A stretch of 55,205 nt of DNA. Source: a virus. Below are positions 24,491 to 33,132 of the stretch, in pieces. The first letter of the stretch is position 1. The number at the start of each line of letters is the position of its first letter. The notes beneath the pieces are model-generated. The model was not told where the DNA came from. It worked only from the letters and a program-made list of their open reading frames with translations, and made no database searches. The translations under genes were made by a program, and so were the position numbers. The DNA lies in the IMG/VR virus record IMGVR_UViG_3300009509_000033, positions 1 through 55,205 of that record; one strand, given 5' to 3'.

Positions 24491-24967
24491 ATGGCTGACG
24501 AATCCAAGGTTGCTGGTGTGGCTGAGGCGGTGAAGGCGGCGAAGGGGAAGACCGCGAAGAAGCGCGGCACCAAGACCAAGGCGAAGCCGCACAAGACCCC
24601 CGTCCCGCGCAAGCGCAAGGGCGCCAAGACCTCCAAGCCGAAGGCACCTCCCAAGACGACGGCCGAGAAGACGACCCCCACGAGCGGGCAGAGCGGTCCT
24701 CCCTTGGAGCTTTCCGTTGAGGGGCTCAACACGAAGGAGGCCAAGATCTTCGAGGCCCTGAACGGCACCGGCTCCGGTGTTCGCGAGATCATCTCGATCG
24801 AAGACCTCGCCTCGACCTGCTTCAAGTCGCGCGGGAAGAAGCAGGCCAACTCGTGGGTCCGGAACTCGCTTCGCCGGCTCGTGCAGGGTGGTCTCGTCGA
24901 GAAGGTCGAGCGGGGCAAGTACCGCGTCTCCGAGGCCGGCAGGAAGAAGCTGGCTCGCGCGGCGTAG
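24491..24967 (+). CDS. Linker-histone-like protein: Lys-rich tail plus winged helix
   Basis: 158 residues. Residues 1-65 are a Lys/Pro/Thr-rich tail (KKRGTKTKAKPHKTPVPRKR), like histone H1 or bacterial HctB-type tails. Residues 75-155 form a winged helix (TKEAKIFEALNGTGSGVREI, then NSLRRLVQGGLVEKVERGKY, with a wing ending RVSEAG). This mirrors linker histone H1, which joins a winged globular domain to a basic tail. It should bind and compact DNA or regulate the polymerase gene that follows after 3 bp. Confidence 0.72.
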   Translation: MADESKVAGVAEAVKAAKGKTAKKRGTKTKAKPHKTPVPRKRKGAKTSKPKAPPKTTAEKTTPTSGQSGPPLELSVEGLNTKEAKIFEALNGTGSGVREIISIEDLASTCFKSRGKKQANSWVRNSLRRLVQGGLVEKVERGKYRVSEAGRKKLARAA

Positions 24968-24970
24968 GTC

Positions 24971-26767
24971 GTGCTCGACTACGACTTCATCACGCGGGCG
25001 GACGACCTCGACCGCATCGCGACGGACGTCCTGCAAGCGGACGTCCTCGGTCTCGACATCGAGACCACGGCCCTCGACCCCCGCTACGGGGACATCCGAC
25101 TCGTCCAGTTGATCGTCCCCGGCGTCGAGAACGACGGCAGGGGCCGCATCTACGTGATCGACCTCTTCGAGACGAAGACCCTCGGCCCTGTCCTCGCAGC
25201 CATGCGCGAGACGAAGGCAATCTTCGTGGTCCACAACGCGAAGTTCGAGCAGAAGTGGTTCTGGTGGAAGTTCCGCTTCCGCATGTGGCCGGTCTTCTGC
25301 ACGTTCCGAGCAAGCGCGATCATCTACAACGGCAAGAAGGGTCTGCGGCACGACCTCGATTCCGTGGTCATCCGCGAAGTGGGTGAGCACCCTGTGAACG
25401 TCGGGCAGGGCGCGTCGGACTGGACCGGGACGCTCAATCAGGCGCAGAAGGACTACGCGGCTGAGGACGTTCTGAGGCTCCTTCGGCTTCGGGTCGCGTT
25501 GAAGAAGAAGCTGACCGAGTACGGGCTGCTCACGACGGCGCTCGTGGAGTTTGGTGTCGTGTTCGCCGAGGGCCGCACCGAGTTGAACGGCTTCGCGCTC
25601 AACAGCAAGAAGTGGACGACGCTCGCCGAGACCAATATGGCGGCTCGGGCGACGGCTCGCGAGGAGCTACTCTACGAGCTACCACATCCCAAGGACCAAC
25701 TCGCGCTTCCGGGGATGGGCGGCAACTGGAACATCGACTCGCCTCAGCAGATGCTCGCCTCGCTCCGTCGGCTCGGGCTGGACATCGACAAGACGCCAGA
25801 GATCGTGCTCGCTCAGCACGCGAGCCGATACCCGCTCGTCAAGAAGGTGCTCGACTATCGGCACATCGCCCAGCGCGTCAAGACGTTCGGAATGACGTTC
25901 CTGCGGCACCTCGACTCGGACGGTCGCATCCACCCCGAGTATTTCGGGCTGCTCGTGACGGGGCGGTACAGCGCGAACAAGTCCATGCAGCAGATCCCGA
26001 GGGCCTACGAGTTCCGCGACTGCTTCGAGGCCCCCGAGGGCCGGAAGCTGGTAGGCGGCGACTACTCCGGGATCGAGATGGTCCTCTGCGCCGAAATCTC
26101 CGGCGATCCGGTTCTCACTGCGGTCTTCGTGAACGGAGAGGACGCGCACCGGGCGACGGCAGCCGTCATCATGGACGTGCCGGTCCACCTCGTGACGAAG
26201 GACCAACGCCAGAACGCGAAGCCAGTGAATTTCGGGTTCATCTACGGAATGATGCCGGAGAAGTTCGTTCTCTACGCGATGGCCAACTACGGCGTCATCG
26301 TCACGCTCTCGCAAGCGAAGAAGTACCGAGAGCGCTACTTCGAGAACTACAAGGGCATCGAGCAGTGGCACCGCCGAGTGCTTCGCGACGGACAGCGGAA
26401 CGGCTTCTCTCGGACGCTGTGCGGGCGCATCCGATACCTCGACCCGAATGAGGCGTTCAACGAGTTCTACAACACCCCAGTGCAAGGGTCCGGCGCCGAT
26501 GCTCTGAAGACCTCCCTCGGGATCGTGCAGGACAACCTGGACAAGCGCTTCGGCATCACCCCGGCGGAAACTCCGGATGGGCCTGTCCCCATCGTCCACC
26601 ACGTGCATGACGAGATCATACTGGAGGCGGACGACGACCACGAGATGATCGCCGAGGCCGAGACGATTCTCCACGACAGCATGAAGGAGGGGATGGAGCG
26701 GTATGTGAAGAAGGTCCCTGTCGTGGTAGACCCGTCGAACGGAAGGTCATGGGCTGAGATACACTGA
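24971..26767 (+). CDS. polA: Family A DNA polymerase with 3'-5' exonuclease
   Basis: 598 residues from a GTG. Exonuclease motifs: DIETT near 30, HNAKFEQK near 88 and YAAEDV near 162. Polymerase motif A is GGDYSGIEMVL near 362-372 (Asp present; Gly replaces the usual Gln of DYSQIE), motif B RQNAKPVNFGFIYG near 415-428, and motif C HHVHDEI near 543-549. There is no 5'-3' nuclease domain, as in T7-like and mycobacteriophage enzymes. It should be the phage replicative polymerase, acting with the helicase, primase and SSB. Confidence 0.93.
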   Translation: MLDYDFITRADDLDRIATDVLQADVLGLDIETTALDPRYGDIRLVQLIVPGVENDGRGRIYVIDLFETKTLGPVLAAMRETKAIFVVHNAKFEQKWFWWKFRFRMWPVFCTFRASAIIYNGKKGLRHDLDSVVIREVGEHPVNVGQGASDWTGTLNQAQKDYAAEDVLRLLRLRVALKKKLTEYGLLTTALVEFGVVFAEGRTELNGFALNSKKWTTLAETNMAARATAREELLYELPHPKDQLALPGMGGNWNIDSPQQMLASLRRLGLDIDKTPEIVLAQHASRYPLVKKVLDYRHIAQRVKTFGMTFLRHLDSDGRIHPEYFGLLVTGRYSANKSMQQIPRAYEFRDCFEAPEGRKLVGGDYSGIEMVLCAEISGDPVLTAVFVNGEDAHRATAAVIMDVPVHLVTKDQRQNAKPVNFGFIYGMMPEKFVLYAMANYGVIVTLSQAKKYRERYFENYKGIEQWHRRVLRDGQRNGFSRTLCGRIRYLDPNEAFNEFYNTPVQGSGADALKTSLGIVQDNLDKRFGITPAETPDGPVPIVHHVHDEIILEADDDHEMIAEAETILHDSMKEGMERYVKKVPVVVDPSNGRSWAEIH

Positions 26768-26775
26768 GTTTGCCA

Positions 26776-26804
26776 TTGACTATCCCTTGCCTTGCTGGTA
26801 GTGT
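26776..26804 (+). promoter_or_regulatory. Promoter TTGACT - 17 - TAGTGT for thyX
   Basis: TTGACT (26776-26781) and TAGTGT (26799-26804) lie between polA and thyX. Spacer start ATCCC and end CTGG closely match the promoter at 1293. RNA would start near 26811, leaving a short leader with a GGGAGGGG ribosome binding site. Confidence 0.65.
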
Positions 26805-26825
26805 CACGACGCTGGGAGGGGAACC

Positions 26826-27473
26826 ATGCCAGAGTTGATCGCGCCTCAATACATCATCCTGGAGTGCCCGGAGAACGCCGCGCTCAGCATCGAGCGCGCG
26901 GCCCGGACCTGCTACAAGAGCGAGGACAAGATCACGGAGGGCTCGGCTGAGAAGATGACCAAGGGGCTCATCGAGCGTGGCCATCACGCGATGGTCGAGT
27001 TCGGCGGGTGGATCGTGGTCAAGTTCTTCTCGAACCGGGGCTTCACGCACGAGTTGGTTCGGCATCGCATCGCCAGCTTCGCGCAGGAGAGCACCCGCTA
27101 CTGCAACTACTCGAAGGGGAAGTTTGGTGGGGCGATCACCTGCATCGACCCGTCGTCCATGCTGGAGATGCGAGTCCAGGACCCGGAGAAACGCGCCGAG
27201 TTCAAGGCGCACCTCATCGAAACGTGGGCCATGTGCGAAGCGAGGTACATGGACCTCGTGGAGAAAGGGTGCCCTGCCGAGATCGCCAGAGAGGGGCTGC
27301 CCATCGGACTGAAGGCCGAGATCGTCATCGGGGCCACGGTCCGGGAGTGGCGGCACATCTTCACGCTGCGCTGCTCCAAGAAGGCTCACCCACGCATGAG
27401 GGAGCTGATGATCCCGTTGCGCGAGGAGCTACGCGAACGCCTGCCGGTCGTGTTCGATGACCTCGGAGAGTAG
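26826..27473 (+). CDS. thyX: Flavin-dependent thymidylate synthase ThyX
   Basis: 215 residues. The ThyX motif RHRxxSxxxxSxRY is seen as RHRIASFAQESTRY near 80-93, and the N-terminus (AARTCYKSEDKI) and C-terminal REWRHIFTLRC fit the family. It methylates dUMP to dTMP using FAD, NADPH and methylenetetrahydrofolate, supplying thymidylate for phage DNA synthesis. GGGAGGGG precedes the ATG, and it has its own promoter. The bS21 gene starts right after its stop. Confidence 0.95.
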   Translation: MPELIAPQYIILECPENAALSIERAARTCYKSEDKITEGSAEKMTKGLIERGHHAMVEFGGWIVVKFFSNRGFTHELVRHRIASFAQESTRYCNYSKGKFGGAITCIDPSSMLEMRVQDPEKRAEFKAHLIETWAMCEARYMDLVEKGCPAEIAREGLPIGLKAEIVIGATVREWRHIFTLRCSKKAHPRMRELMIPLREELRERLPVVFDDLGE

Positions 27474-27770
27474 ATGAGCCTCGACTACCAGGAAGACCTC
27501 CTGCCCCCGGAACCAGGGGCGCCACGGTATCCGGACAAGCACGGCCCCGTCATCTTGAAGCCGTGCGAGGTGTTCGTCGGAGATGCCAAGATCGACAAGG
27601 CGCTCCGAAAACTCAAACGGAAGATGGCCGCAGAGGGTATCCTGAAGGAATTGAAGAGGAGGCGACGCGCGACCAAGCCGAGCGATCAGCGGCGAAGGAA
27701 GCGCATCGACGCGGCACGGAGACGACGGAAGCGCGAACGCGCTGCCGAGAAGGCGAGGAGAAAAGCGTGA
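27474..27770 (+). CDS. rpsU: Phage-encoded ribosomal protein bS21
   Basis: 98 residues. Residues 39-85 match bS21: DKALRKLKRKMAAEGILKEL followed by KRRRRATKPSDQRRRKR, comparable to E. coli [20 protein letters not shown] and the following KPTTERKR. An N-terminal 38-residue extension is not part of the family core, and the C-terminus is very basic. bS21 binds the 30S platform near the anti-Shine-Dalgarno and helps initiation; other phages are known to carry bS21, presumably to bias host ribosomes. It starts directly after thyX and overlaps the next gene by GTGA. Confidence 0.85.
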   Translation: MSLDYQEDLLPPEPGAPRYPDKHGPVILKPCEVFVGDAKIDKALRKLKRKMAAEGILKELKRRRRATKPSDQRRRKRIDAARRRRKRERAAEKARRKA

Positions 27771-28234
27771 GAGGGAACGGGAAGAGTTCGGAGTGCACAC
27801 CGATCAAGCACTGGGAGACGCTTGAGGTGCTCCACAGCGACACGCGGCGCGTTGGTCGGGACGACCTTGGGATCGTGATCGAGGTCCAGCGCCCCGTGTT
27901 CGAGGACGGTCGTACCGGCCGGGTGTCCATGGGGATGGTGATCCGCCGAGGCGAGAGGATGCTCCGCCTGTTCTGCCGAGACGGCTCGACGGACGAAATC
28001 TCCGCGCTTCGGGAGATGCTGGACGGGGTGCACGGGCTGGACGGGTTTACGGACCGCTTCGCTGAGCTACGAGCGGAGAACGACCCTCCCCCGCGCGAGC
28101 GTGAGAGCCGTCGGGAACGAGGTTCTGGACCGAAGCCAGGCGAGGTTGGCGGGGGCCTCAGTCGGTTCTCCGGTGAGTCCAAGCGGGACAAGCGCCGGAG
28201 GAAGCGTGAGGCTCGGGAGCGCGACCACGGATGA
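27767..28234 (+). CDS. Hypothetical protein coupled to bS21
   Basis: 155 residues from GTG 27767, overlapping the bS21 stop. The N-terminal 100 residues look like a beta-rich domain (RRVGRDDLGIVIEVQRPVFE, MVIRRGERMLRLFCRDG). The last 45 residues are Arg/Lys/Glu-rich and probably disordered. It might bind RNA or the ribosome by association with bS21 and DUF3850, but nothing shows this directly. Confidence 0.62.
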   Translation: MRGNGKSSECTPIKHWETLEVLHSDTRRVGRDDLGIVIEVQRPVFEDGRTGRVSMGMVIRRGERMLRLFCRDGSTDEISALREMLDGVHGLDGFTDRFAELRAENDPPPRERESRRERGSGPKPGEVGGGLSRFSGESKRDKRRRKREARERDHG

Positions 28235-28506
28235 AAGAGCACGACCTCAAGACCTGGCCCAATGAGTTTTCCGCCGTGGCGCACGGGGAGAAGCGGTTCG
28301 AGTGGCGCCGGGACGATGGTCGGGGCTTCGAGGTCGGGGACGTGCTCATCCTACACGAATGGGAGCCGACTCCGGGGGAGTACACTGGGCGCGTCCTCCG
28401 GGCTCACGTGACCTACCTGCTCCGGGGGCCTGCCTTCGATGTGCCTCCCGGCTACGTGGTCATGTCCATCCTGCCCGATCCAATGGGGGAGCCATGGGTA
28501 ACATAG
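28231..28506 (+). CDS. DUF3850 (ASCH/PUA-like) protein
   Basis: 91 residues covering the whole family domain: HDLKTWPNEFSAVAHGEKRF, FEVGDVLILHEWEP, EYTGRVLRAHVTYLLRG and GYVVMSI follow the DUF3850 pattern. ASCH/PUA-like folds typically bind RNA or modified nucleotides. It is common in phages; the exact role is unknown. Start ATG overlaps the previous stop. Next to bS21 it may be part of a translation-modifying cluster. Confidence 0.82.
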   Translation: MKEHDLKTWPNEFSAVAHGEKRFEWRRDDGRGFEVGDVLILHEWEPTPGEYTGRVLRAHVTYLLRGPAFDVPPGYVVMSILPDPMGEPWVT

Positions 28507-28733
28507 GACCGGACCTCACCCCCGAGGAGATGAGGCGGGAGTACGCGGAAGCGATCCGAGTCATCGCCCAGCTTCGGGCTGAGGCCGACGCTGCCAAGAG
28601 CAAGGCTGCGCGGTGGAAGGAGCTGTACGAGTCAGCCCTCACCATCGTTCGCCGCTACCAGGCCGAGCGGGAGAGATTTCTGGCCCGCGTCGAGGCCGCG
28701 CTCCTCGGGATCGCCTCCACCTCTGAGGACTGA
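28494..28733 (+). CDS. Small coiled-coil protein
   Basis: 79 residues from ATG 28494 with GGGGGA upstream. Residues 10-75 form one or two long amphipathic helices (EAIRVIAQLRAEADAAKSKA, ARWKELYESALTIVRRYQAE), a likely coiled coil. It overlaps the DUF3850 gene by 13 bp. Function unknown. Confidence 0.65.
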   Translation: MGNIGPDLTPEEMRREYAEAIRVIAQLRAEADAAKSKAARWKELYESALTIVRRYQAERERFLARVEAALLGIASTSED

Positions 28734-28782
28734 CATGCACCTACACTATCCGACAAAAATGCACGAGGGGCAACGTTTGCTC

Positions 28783-28811
28783 TTGACGGGGCTCCGGGGC
28801 TGAGGTAGGCT
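28783..28811 (+). promoter_or_regulatory. Promoter TTGACG - 17 - TAGGCT
   Basis: TTGACG (28783-28788) and TAGGCT (28806-28811) lie in the 119-bp gap before the gene at 28853. The GGTAG join matches the other promoters of this class. An AT-rich stretch with CAAAAATGCA (28753) precedes it; the same 10-mer occurs before the HNH/RHH gene at 50743. Confidence 0.6.
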
Positions 28812-28852
28812 GGTACTCAGATGGCGGATGGGTTCCGCCAAGGAGGCCGAGG

Positions 28853-29575
28853 ATGCAGGCACAGACGAACCACGACGAGCCCTACAAGTACCAGCCGGTG
28901 ATCCGCCACATCACGAACGAGAACGTGCACAAGCACGGAGTGTGGGCCGTCGTCATCCACACGATGATCATGAACGCGCGACGCGCGATGAGGCGTTGGG
29001 AGGAGGCGGCGTTCGACGCGGCTCACGCGGCGGGCGCGAAGGGGCTCGACGAGTCGGAGGACCCGATCGCTGTTCGGACGTACTCCACCCTTCGTCGGTA
29101 CAGGAAGGACGTTGGTCGTCTGGAGATGATGCTCGCTCTGGAAGTCGCCAAGCGCGACATGGCCCATCTCGACGACGAGATCGTCTCGTGCTTCAAGAAG
29201 GACACGGCGCACATGGAGGACACGATCGTCCGTCGCCTCTTCAAGAGTGGGCCGTGTAGCGTCGACTGGGACTGGACGCGCTTCGTCCAGGCACGCCTGG
29301 AGAGGATGCGGAAGGCCGGACGGCTCGACATGAGCTACGGCTTCGGCCGCGAGCAGACCAAGTGGTATGTGGTCACTCCCAAGGTGCTCGCCGACCGGAA
29401 GGCCGCGAAGGAGCGACGCGCGAAGGAGGCGGCCAAGCGGGATGTCCGTCGGGCGCGCGAGAAGGCCGTGGTGGCGTTCTTGGAGGAGAAGGGCATCCGC
29501 GCGACGGCCGAGTACGGGCAGGTCACGCTGAACCTGAAGGCCATGGAGACGCTCCTCGGTCTCACGGGGAAGTAG
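28853..29575 (+). CDS. Hypothetical helical protein
   Basis: 240 residues, AAGGAGG upstream. The first 170 residues are mainly helical with several Trp and His (MRRWEEAAFDAAHAAGAKGL; WDWTRFVQARLERMRK). A basic coiled-coil linker (about 180-205) leads to a small C-terminal beta segment (ATAEYGQVTLNLKA). No family recognised. It has its own promoter, and a GCCCCG/CGGGGC hairpin follows at 29591-29608. Confidence 0.65.
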   Translation: MQAQTNHDEPYKYQPVIRHITNENVHKHGVWAVVIHTMIMNARRAMRRWEEAAFDAAHAAGAKGLDESEDPIAVRTYSTLRRYRKDVGRLEMMLALEVAKRDMAHLDDEIVSCFKKDTAHMEDTIVRRLFKSGPCSVDWDWTRFVQARLERMRKAGRLDMSYGFGREQTKWYVVTPKVLADRKAAKERRAKEAAKRDVRRAREKAVVAFLEEKGIRATAEYGQVTLNLKAMETLLGLTGK

Positions 29576-29590
29576 GGGCGTGTAATCTTC

Positions 29591-29608
29591 GCCCCGGGAG
29601 GCCGGGGC
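29591..29608 (+). terminator. GC-rich hairpin after the gene at 28853
   Basis: GCCCCG pairs with CGGGGC across a GGAGGC loop, 15 bp after the stop. No U-tract, so termination is uncertain; it may also protect the RNA end. Confidence 0.3.
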
Positions 29609-29652
29609 TCGTCTGATGAACGTGTGGCCGAAGTGTCGGCCAAGGAGGAGAG

Positions 29653-30312
29653 ATGCCGCGAGTCAACACGGTGCAGAAGGCGCGCAAGGCGCAGGGCAGG
29701 TGTGGTCGCTGTGGGGCCGAGATCGGCGTGGGCGACGGGTACAGGTGGATCAAGTTCCGTCACGGGGGCCGGCGCGTGCGGTGCCTCAAGTCCGAGTGCC
29801 GGTTCCGCGAGAGCGACCTCACGCAGTCCAAGATGTCGGCCGTCTACGCCGCGCAGGAGAACGTGGAGGACAGCATCGGCGACTGCGAGTCGATCGCCGA
29901 CCTGAAGGCGCTGGCCGAGGAGACCGCCGAGTCCGTCCGCGAGGTGTCGCAGGAGTACCAGGAAGCGGCCGACAACATCCACGACTCGTTCAGCGAGTCC
30001 GCGACCGCCGACGAGTGCGAAGAGAAGGCGCAGGAGTTGGAAAGCTGGGCTGACGAGATCGAGAACGCCCTGGACGAGTTCGGGGACGAGTTCGAGCCGA
30101 CCCAGGTGGACGACCCCGAGTGCCCCAAGTGCGGCGGCCCCATGACCGAGCGCGAGGGCGACGACGGGACGTGGGACTGCAACGACGCGGAGTGCGGGAA
30201 GCGCGGCATCACCTTCGAGAACGACAAGGACGACGAGGGCCGGACCGAGGACGAGTGGCTGGACGCCGCTCGTGAGACCCTGGAGAGCATCGTCTCCGAG
30301 TGCCCCATCTGA
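29653..30312 (+). CDS. Acidic protein with two zinc-ribbon motifs
   Basis: 219 residues, AAGGAGGAG upstream. The N-terminus carries CGRC...C...C (GRCGRCGAEIGVGDG; RCLKSECRF), a first zinc ribbon. The middle is an acidic coiled coil (about 65-150), and the C-terminus has CPKCGGPM...CNDAEC, a second ribbon. It lies just before the terminase genes and may be an adaptor or late regulator; no family recognised. It is strongly acidic, so nucleic-acid binding is less likely than protein binding. Confidence 0.65.
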   Translation: MPRVNTVQKARKAQGRCGRCGAEIGVGDGYRWIKFRHGGRRVRCLKSECRFRESDLTQSKMSAVYAAQENVEDSIGDCESIADLKALAEETAESVREVSQEYQEAADNIHDSFSESATADECEEKAQELESWADEIENALDEFGDEFEPTQVDDPECPKCGGPMTEREGDDGTWDCNDAECGKRGITFENDKDDEGRTEDEWLDAARETLESIVSECPI

Positions 30313-30399
30313 CCCCGCCCCGAGCCCTTCGAGCCCTCCTAGACCCCTCTCAGCCTCACGACGAGCCCCTCTAGCTGGCCACGCCTGCCAGGTTGCTCT

Positions 30400-31065
30400 A
30401 TGATGGTCAAGATGGGCAAGAGACGATCGCACAAGCCTCCGGGCCGAGACACCAGGTTCAAGAAGCTGAGGGCGCTCGCCTGCTACCAAGAGGTCTACGA
30501 GCGCATCTGCGCCGGCTGGCCGCTGGCACAGGTGGCGAGGTTCGTCCAAGAGGAGCGCCGCGAGTACACCTCAATCTCCCGTCACGGCCTCGAACAGCAG
30601 TTGGCCGACTTCCGGAAGACGATGCCTCCGGGGGACCTCGTGGCCAAGCGCTTCCCCGAGGTCTTCGATCAGGCCAAGGAGGCGGTCGAGAAGGGCATCG
30701 ACGAGCTGGCCGAGTTGGAGGAGCTGTACCGACTCCAGATGCACCGCATCGGGATCGACTTCGCCACGGAGAAGGGGATCGGCAAGCTCATGCCGTCGAT
30801 GACGGCGGAGATCCGGGAGGCCCGGAACCTTCTGGAGAGCATGGCCAACCTGAAGATGGAGATGGGCGTCCTCTCGCGCGCACCCAAGGGCGTGGACGTG
30901 AGTGTCGGTGTCGAGGTGGAGGCCACGCTGAGCGACGACCTCATGGCGCGCTTCGGGGACGGGGCTGTCGGGAAGGTGCTTCAGGACCCGGAGTCCCGCC
31001 GCAAGGTGATGGGGGTCGTGGAGCGCTTCCTGAAGTTGCCCGCTGCCTCCGAGGAAGTCCACTAG
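30400..31065 (+). CDS. Probable terminase small subunit
   Basis: 221 residues. A basic N-terminus is followed by an HTH-like segment (YERICAGWPLAQVARFVQEE near 34-53) and then long helices for oligomerisation (FDQAKEAVEKGIDELAELEE). It is directly upstream (9 bp) of the large terminase, where small subunits usually lie, and would bind the packaging site. There is no diagnostic motif, so the call rests on position and shape. Start could also be ATG 30403 or 30412. Confidence 0.55.
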   Translation: MMVKMGKRRSHKPPGRDTRFKKLRALACYQEVYERICAGWPLAQVARFVQEERREYTSISRHGLEQQLADFRKTMPPGDLVAKRFPEVFDQAKEAVEKGIDELAELEELYRLQMHRIGIDFATEKGIGKLMPSMTAEIREARNLLESMANLKMEMGVLSRAPKGVDVSVGVEVEATLSDDLMARFGDGAVGKVLQDPESRRKVMGVVERFLKLPAASEEVH

Positions 31066-31074
31066 GCTCTCCTC

Positions 31075-33093
31075 ATGATCGAGTACGAGAACGGCCACTG
31101 GCGGTCGGCACGGACGCCGCAGGAGAAGACCGGGCTCCTAGAGCGGGACCTGGAAACTCTCACGCCAGAGGAGCGCACGACGATCGAACTCATCATGCAG
31201 GAACTCGCCAACCCGGAGGAGTCGGCCGGGCTCCTACGGACGATCGGCAACCTGGAGTGGGTTCGGACTCCGGTGGACATGCAGACGTTCGTGATGGACC
31301 CCTACTACCTGGGGAACACCTGCGACAACCTGTACCCGCTCCTCCTCGAAGACCTAACGACCCTTTTCGACGAGGGCTACAGGGAGGCGATCTTCACGGG
31401 TGCCATCGGGTGGGGAAAGACGTTCGGGGCGTCCATCGGCATCTGCCGGCTGCTCTACATCCTGTCGTGCATGAGGGACCCTCACCGCTCGTTCGGGATC
31501 GCGGCCAACTCGAACATCTCCATCGTCTGCCTCTCGGTCAACGAGATCCTGGCCACCAAGGTCGCCTACGAGAACATCGCCACCAAGATCGAAGCGAGCC
31601 CCTACTTCCAGGAAAACTTCCCTTTCGAGAAGACCAAGAAGGAGCTTCGGTTCCCTCGGAAGGTGTGGGTTGCGGCTCGGGCCTCGAATGACGGCTCCGT
31701 GCTCGGTCTGAACGTGATCGGCGGGCTGCTCGACGAGACCAACTTCATGCCCAAGGCGTCCAAGGGGCAGGACCCTCGGTTCAACCTACAGGACCGGGCC
31801 GAGGTGCTCTACAACGCCATGCAGCGCCGGATGAAGTCCCGGTTCGAGCGCAAGGGGCGACTCCCTGGCATCCTGTTCGTCGTCTCCTCGAAGCAGACCA
31901 ACGACGACTTCACGGCGAAGCGGATCAAGGAGTCGATCAAGGACCCGACGGTGTTCGTTCGGGACTACGCTCTGTGGGACGTGAAGCCGGACATCTACTA
32001 CTCCGGGGACTGGTTCCACGTTGTCGTTGGAAACGAGCAAGCTCCTAGCCGAATCATCGACACGGACGAGGACTTGGACGAGGTTCGGGTCACCCTCCCC
32101 GAGGACTGTGTGATCATCTCCGTCCCCGAGGACTTCCGAGGGGACTTCGAGAACGACCTCGAAGGGGCCATTCGCGACCTTGCTGGAGTGGCTACTGTCT
32201 CGGTGAGTCCCTACATCCAACGCCGGACCAAGATCATCGACGCCATCCGGAAGGACTTGAGACACCCATTCAGCACGGAGATCTACGACCCCTCTCAGCC
32301 TGGCCGGTTCTACTGGCACAAGATGTTGCGCCCGGCGAAGGATGCGGAGGCCGGTCAACGGCCGATCCTGAACCCATACGCTCCTCGGCATATCCACATC
32401 GACCCGTCCCTGACAGGCGACTCGACAGGCTTCGCGATGGGACACATCTCCGGCTGGCGAGAGGTGGTCCGTCGCGACGACGAGGGGAACAAGTATCCCG
32501 AGCGCGCCCCCGAGGTGACGTTCGATGTGATACTGAAGATCGTCCCACCGATTGGAGGGGAGATCATCCTTGGGGAGGTCCGAAAACTCGTCTACCAGTT
32601 GAGCAAGCACGGGTACATGATCACCTGCGTCTCGATCGACTCGTGGAACTCGGCTGACGCGATCCAGAAGTTGAACCAGCGTGGCTTCAACGCGATGCAG
32701 TTGTCTGTGGATCGGACGATGGGTCCCTACGACCTGCTCAAGACCGGGCTCTATGAGGACCGGGTGTACTACTACGAGTACGAGCCCCTTCTTCAGGAGC
32801 TACGCGAGTTGGAGCACGACCGCTTGAAGCGGAAAGTGGACCACCCCTTGAGAGGCTCGAAGGACGTCGCGGACGCGGTGGCCGGGGTGATGTGGACGCT
32901 CACAGAAAACTCCTCGGCGCTCCCGTTGGCGATCCTCCGCAGCGCGCGGGACGATGGGGATGCGTGGATGCAGGAGCACCAGCAAGCGGCACTAGCTCGG
33001 AGCTATGGGAGCGAGGACGTGGCCGAGATGTCTGAAGACGTTACGGCTTTGCCTCCATTTCTGATAGGCTCTGGGGGCAGTTGGGGAGACTGA
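31075..33093 (+). CDS. Terminase large subunit
   Basis: 672 residues. ATPase: Walker A GAIGWGKT near 109-116 and Walker B LLDE near 218-222. RNase H-like nuclease: HIDPSLTGDSTG near 441-452, CVSIDSWNSAD near 518-528 and SKDVADAVAG near 596-605 give the acidic triad. It drives DNA into the prohead and cuts the concatemer; it docks on the T4-type portal encoded downstream. Length is a little above T4 gp17 (610). Confidence 0.92.
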   Translation: MIEYENGHWRSARTPQEKTGLLERDLETLTPEERTTIELIMQELANPEESAGLLRTIGNLEWVRTPVDMQTFVMDPYYLGNTCDNLYPLLLEDLTTLFDEGYREAIFTGAIGWGKTFGASIGICRLLYILSCMRDPHRSFGIAANSNISIVCLSVNEILATKVAYENIATKIEASPYFQENFPFEKTKKELRFPRKVWVAARASNDGSVLGLNVIGGLLDETNFMPKASKGQDPRFNLQDRAEVLYNAMQRRMKSRFERKGRLPGILFVVSSKQTNDDFTAKRIKESIKDPTVFVRDYALWDVKPDIYYSGDWFHVVVGNEQAPSRIIDTDEDLDEVRVTLPEDCVIISVPEDFRGDFENDLEGAIRDLAGVATVSVSPYIQRRTKIIDAIRKDLRHPFSTEIYDPSQPGRFYWHKMLRPAKDAEAGQRPILNPYAPRHIHIDPSLTGDSTGFAMGHISGWREVVRRDDEGNKYPERAPEVTFDVILKIVPPIGGEIILGEVRKLVYQLSKHGYMITCVSIDSWNSADAIQKLNQRGFNAMQLSVDRTMGPYDLLKTGLYEDRVYYYEYEPLLQELRELEHDRLKRKVDHPLRGSKDVADAVAGVMWTLTENSSALPLAILRSARDDGDAWMQEHQQAALARSYGSEDVAEMSEDVTALPPFLIGSGGSWGD

Positions 33094-33097
33094 TCGG

Positions 33098-33126
33098 TTT
33101 CCAGGTCTCTCGGCACGTGGTATTAG
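33098..33126 (+). promoter_or_regulatory. Candidate promoter TTTCCA - 17 - TATTAG
   Basis: TTTCCA (33098-33103) and TATTAG (33121-33126). The GTGGTA join resembles the other promoters of this phage. The predicted start, about 33133, equals the ATG of the next gene, which has no Shine-Dalgarno. Confidence 0.45.
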
Positions 33127-33132
33127 AACAAC

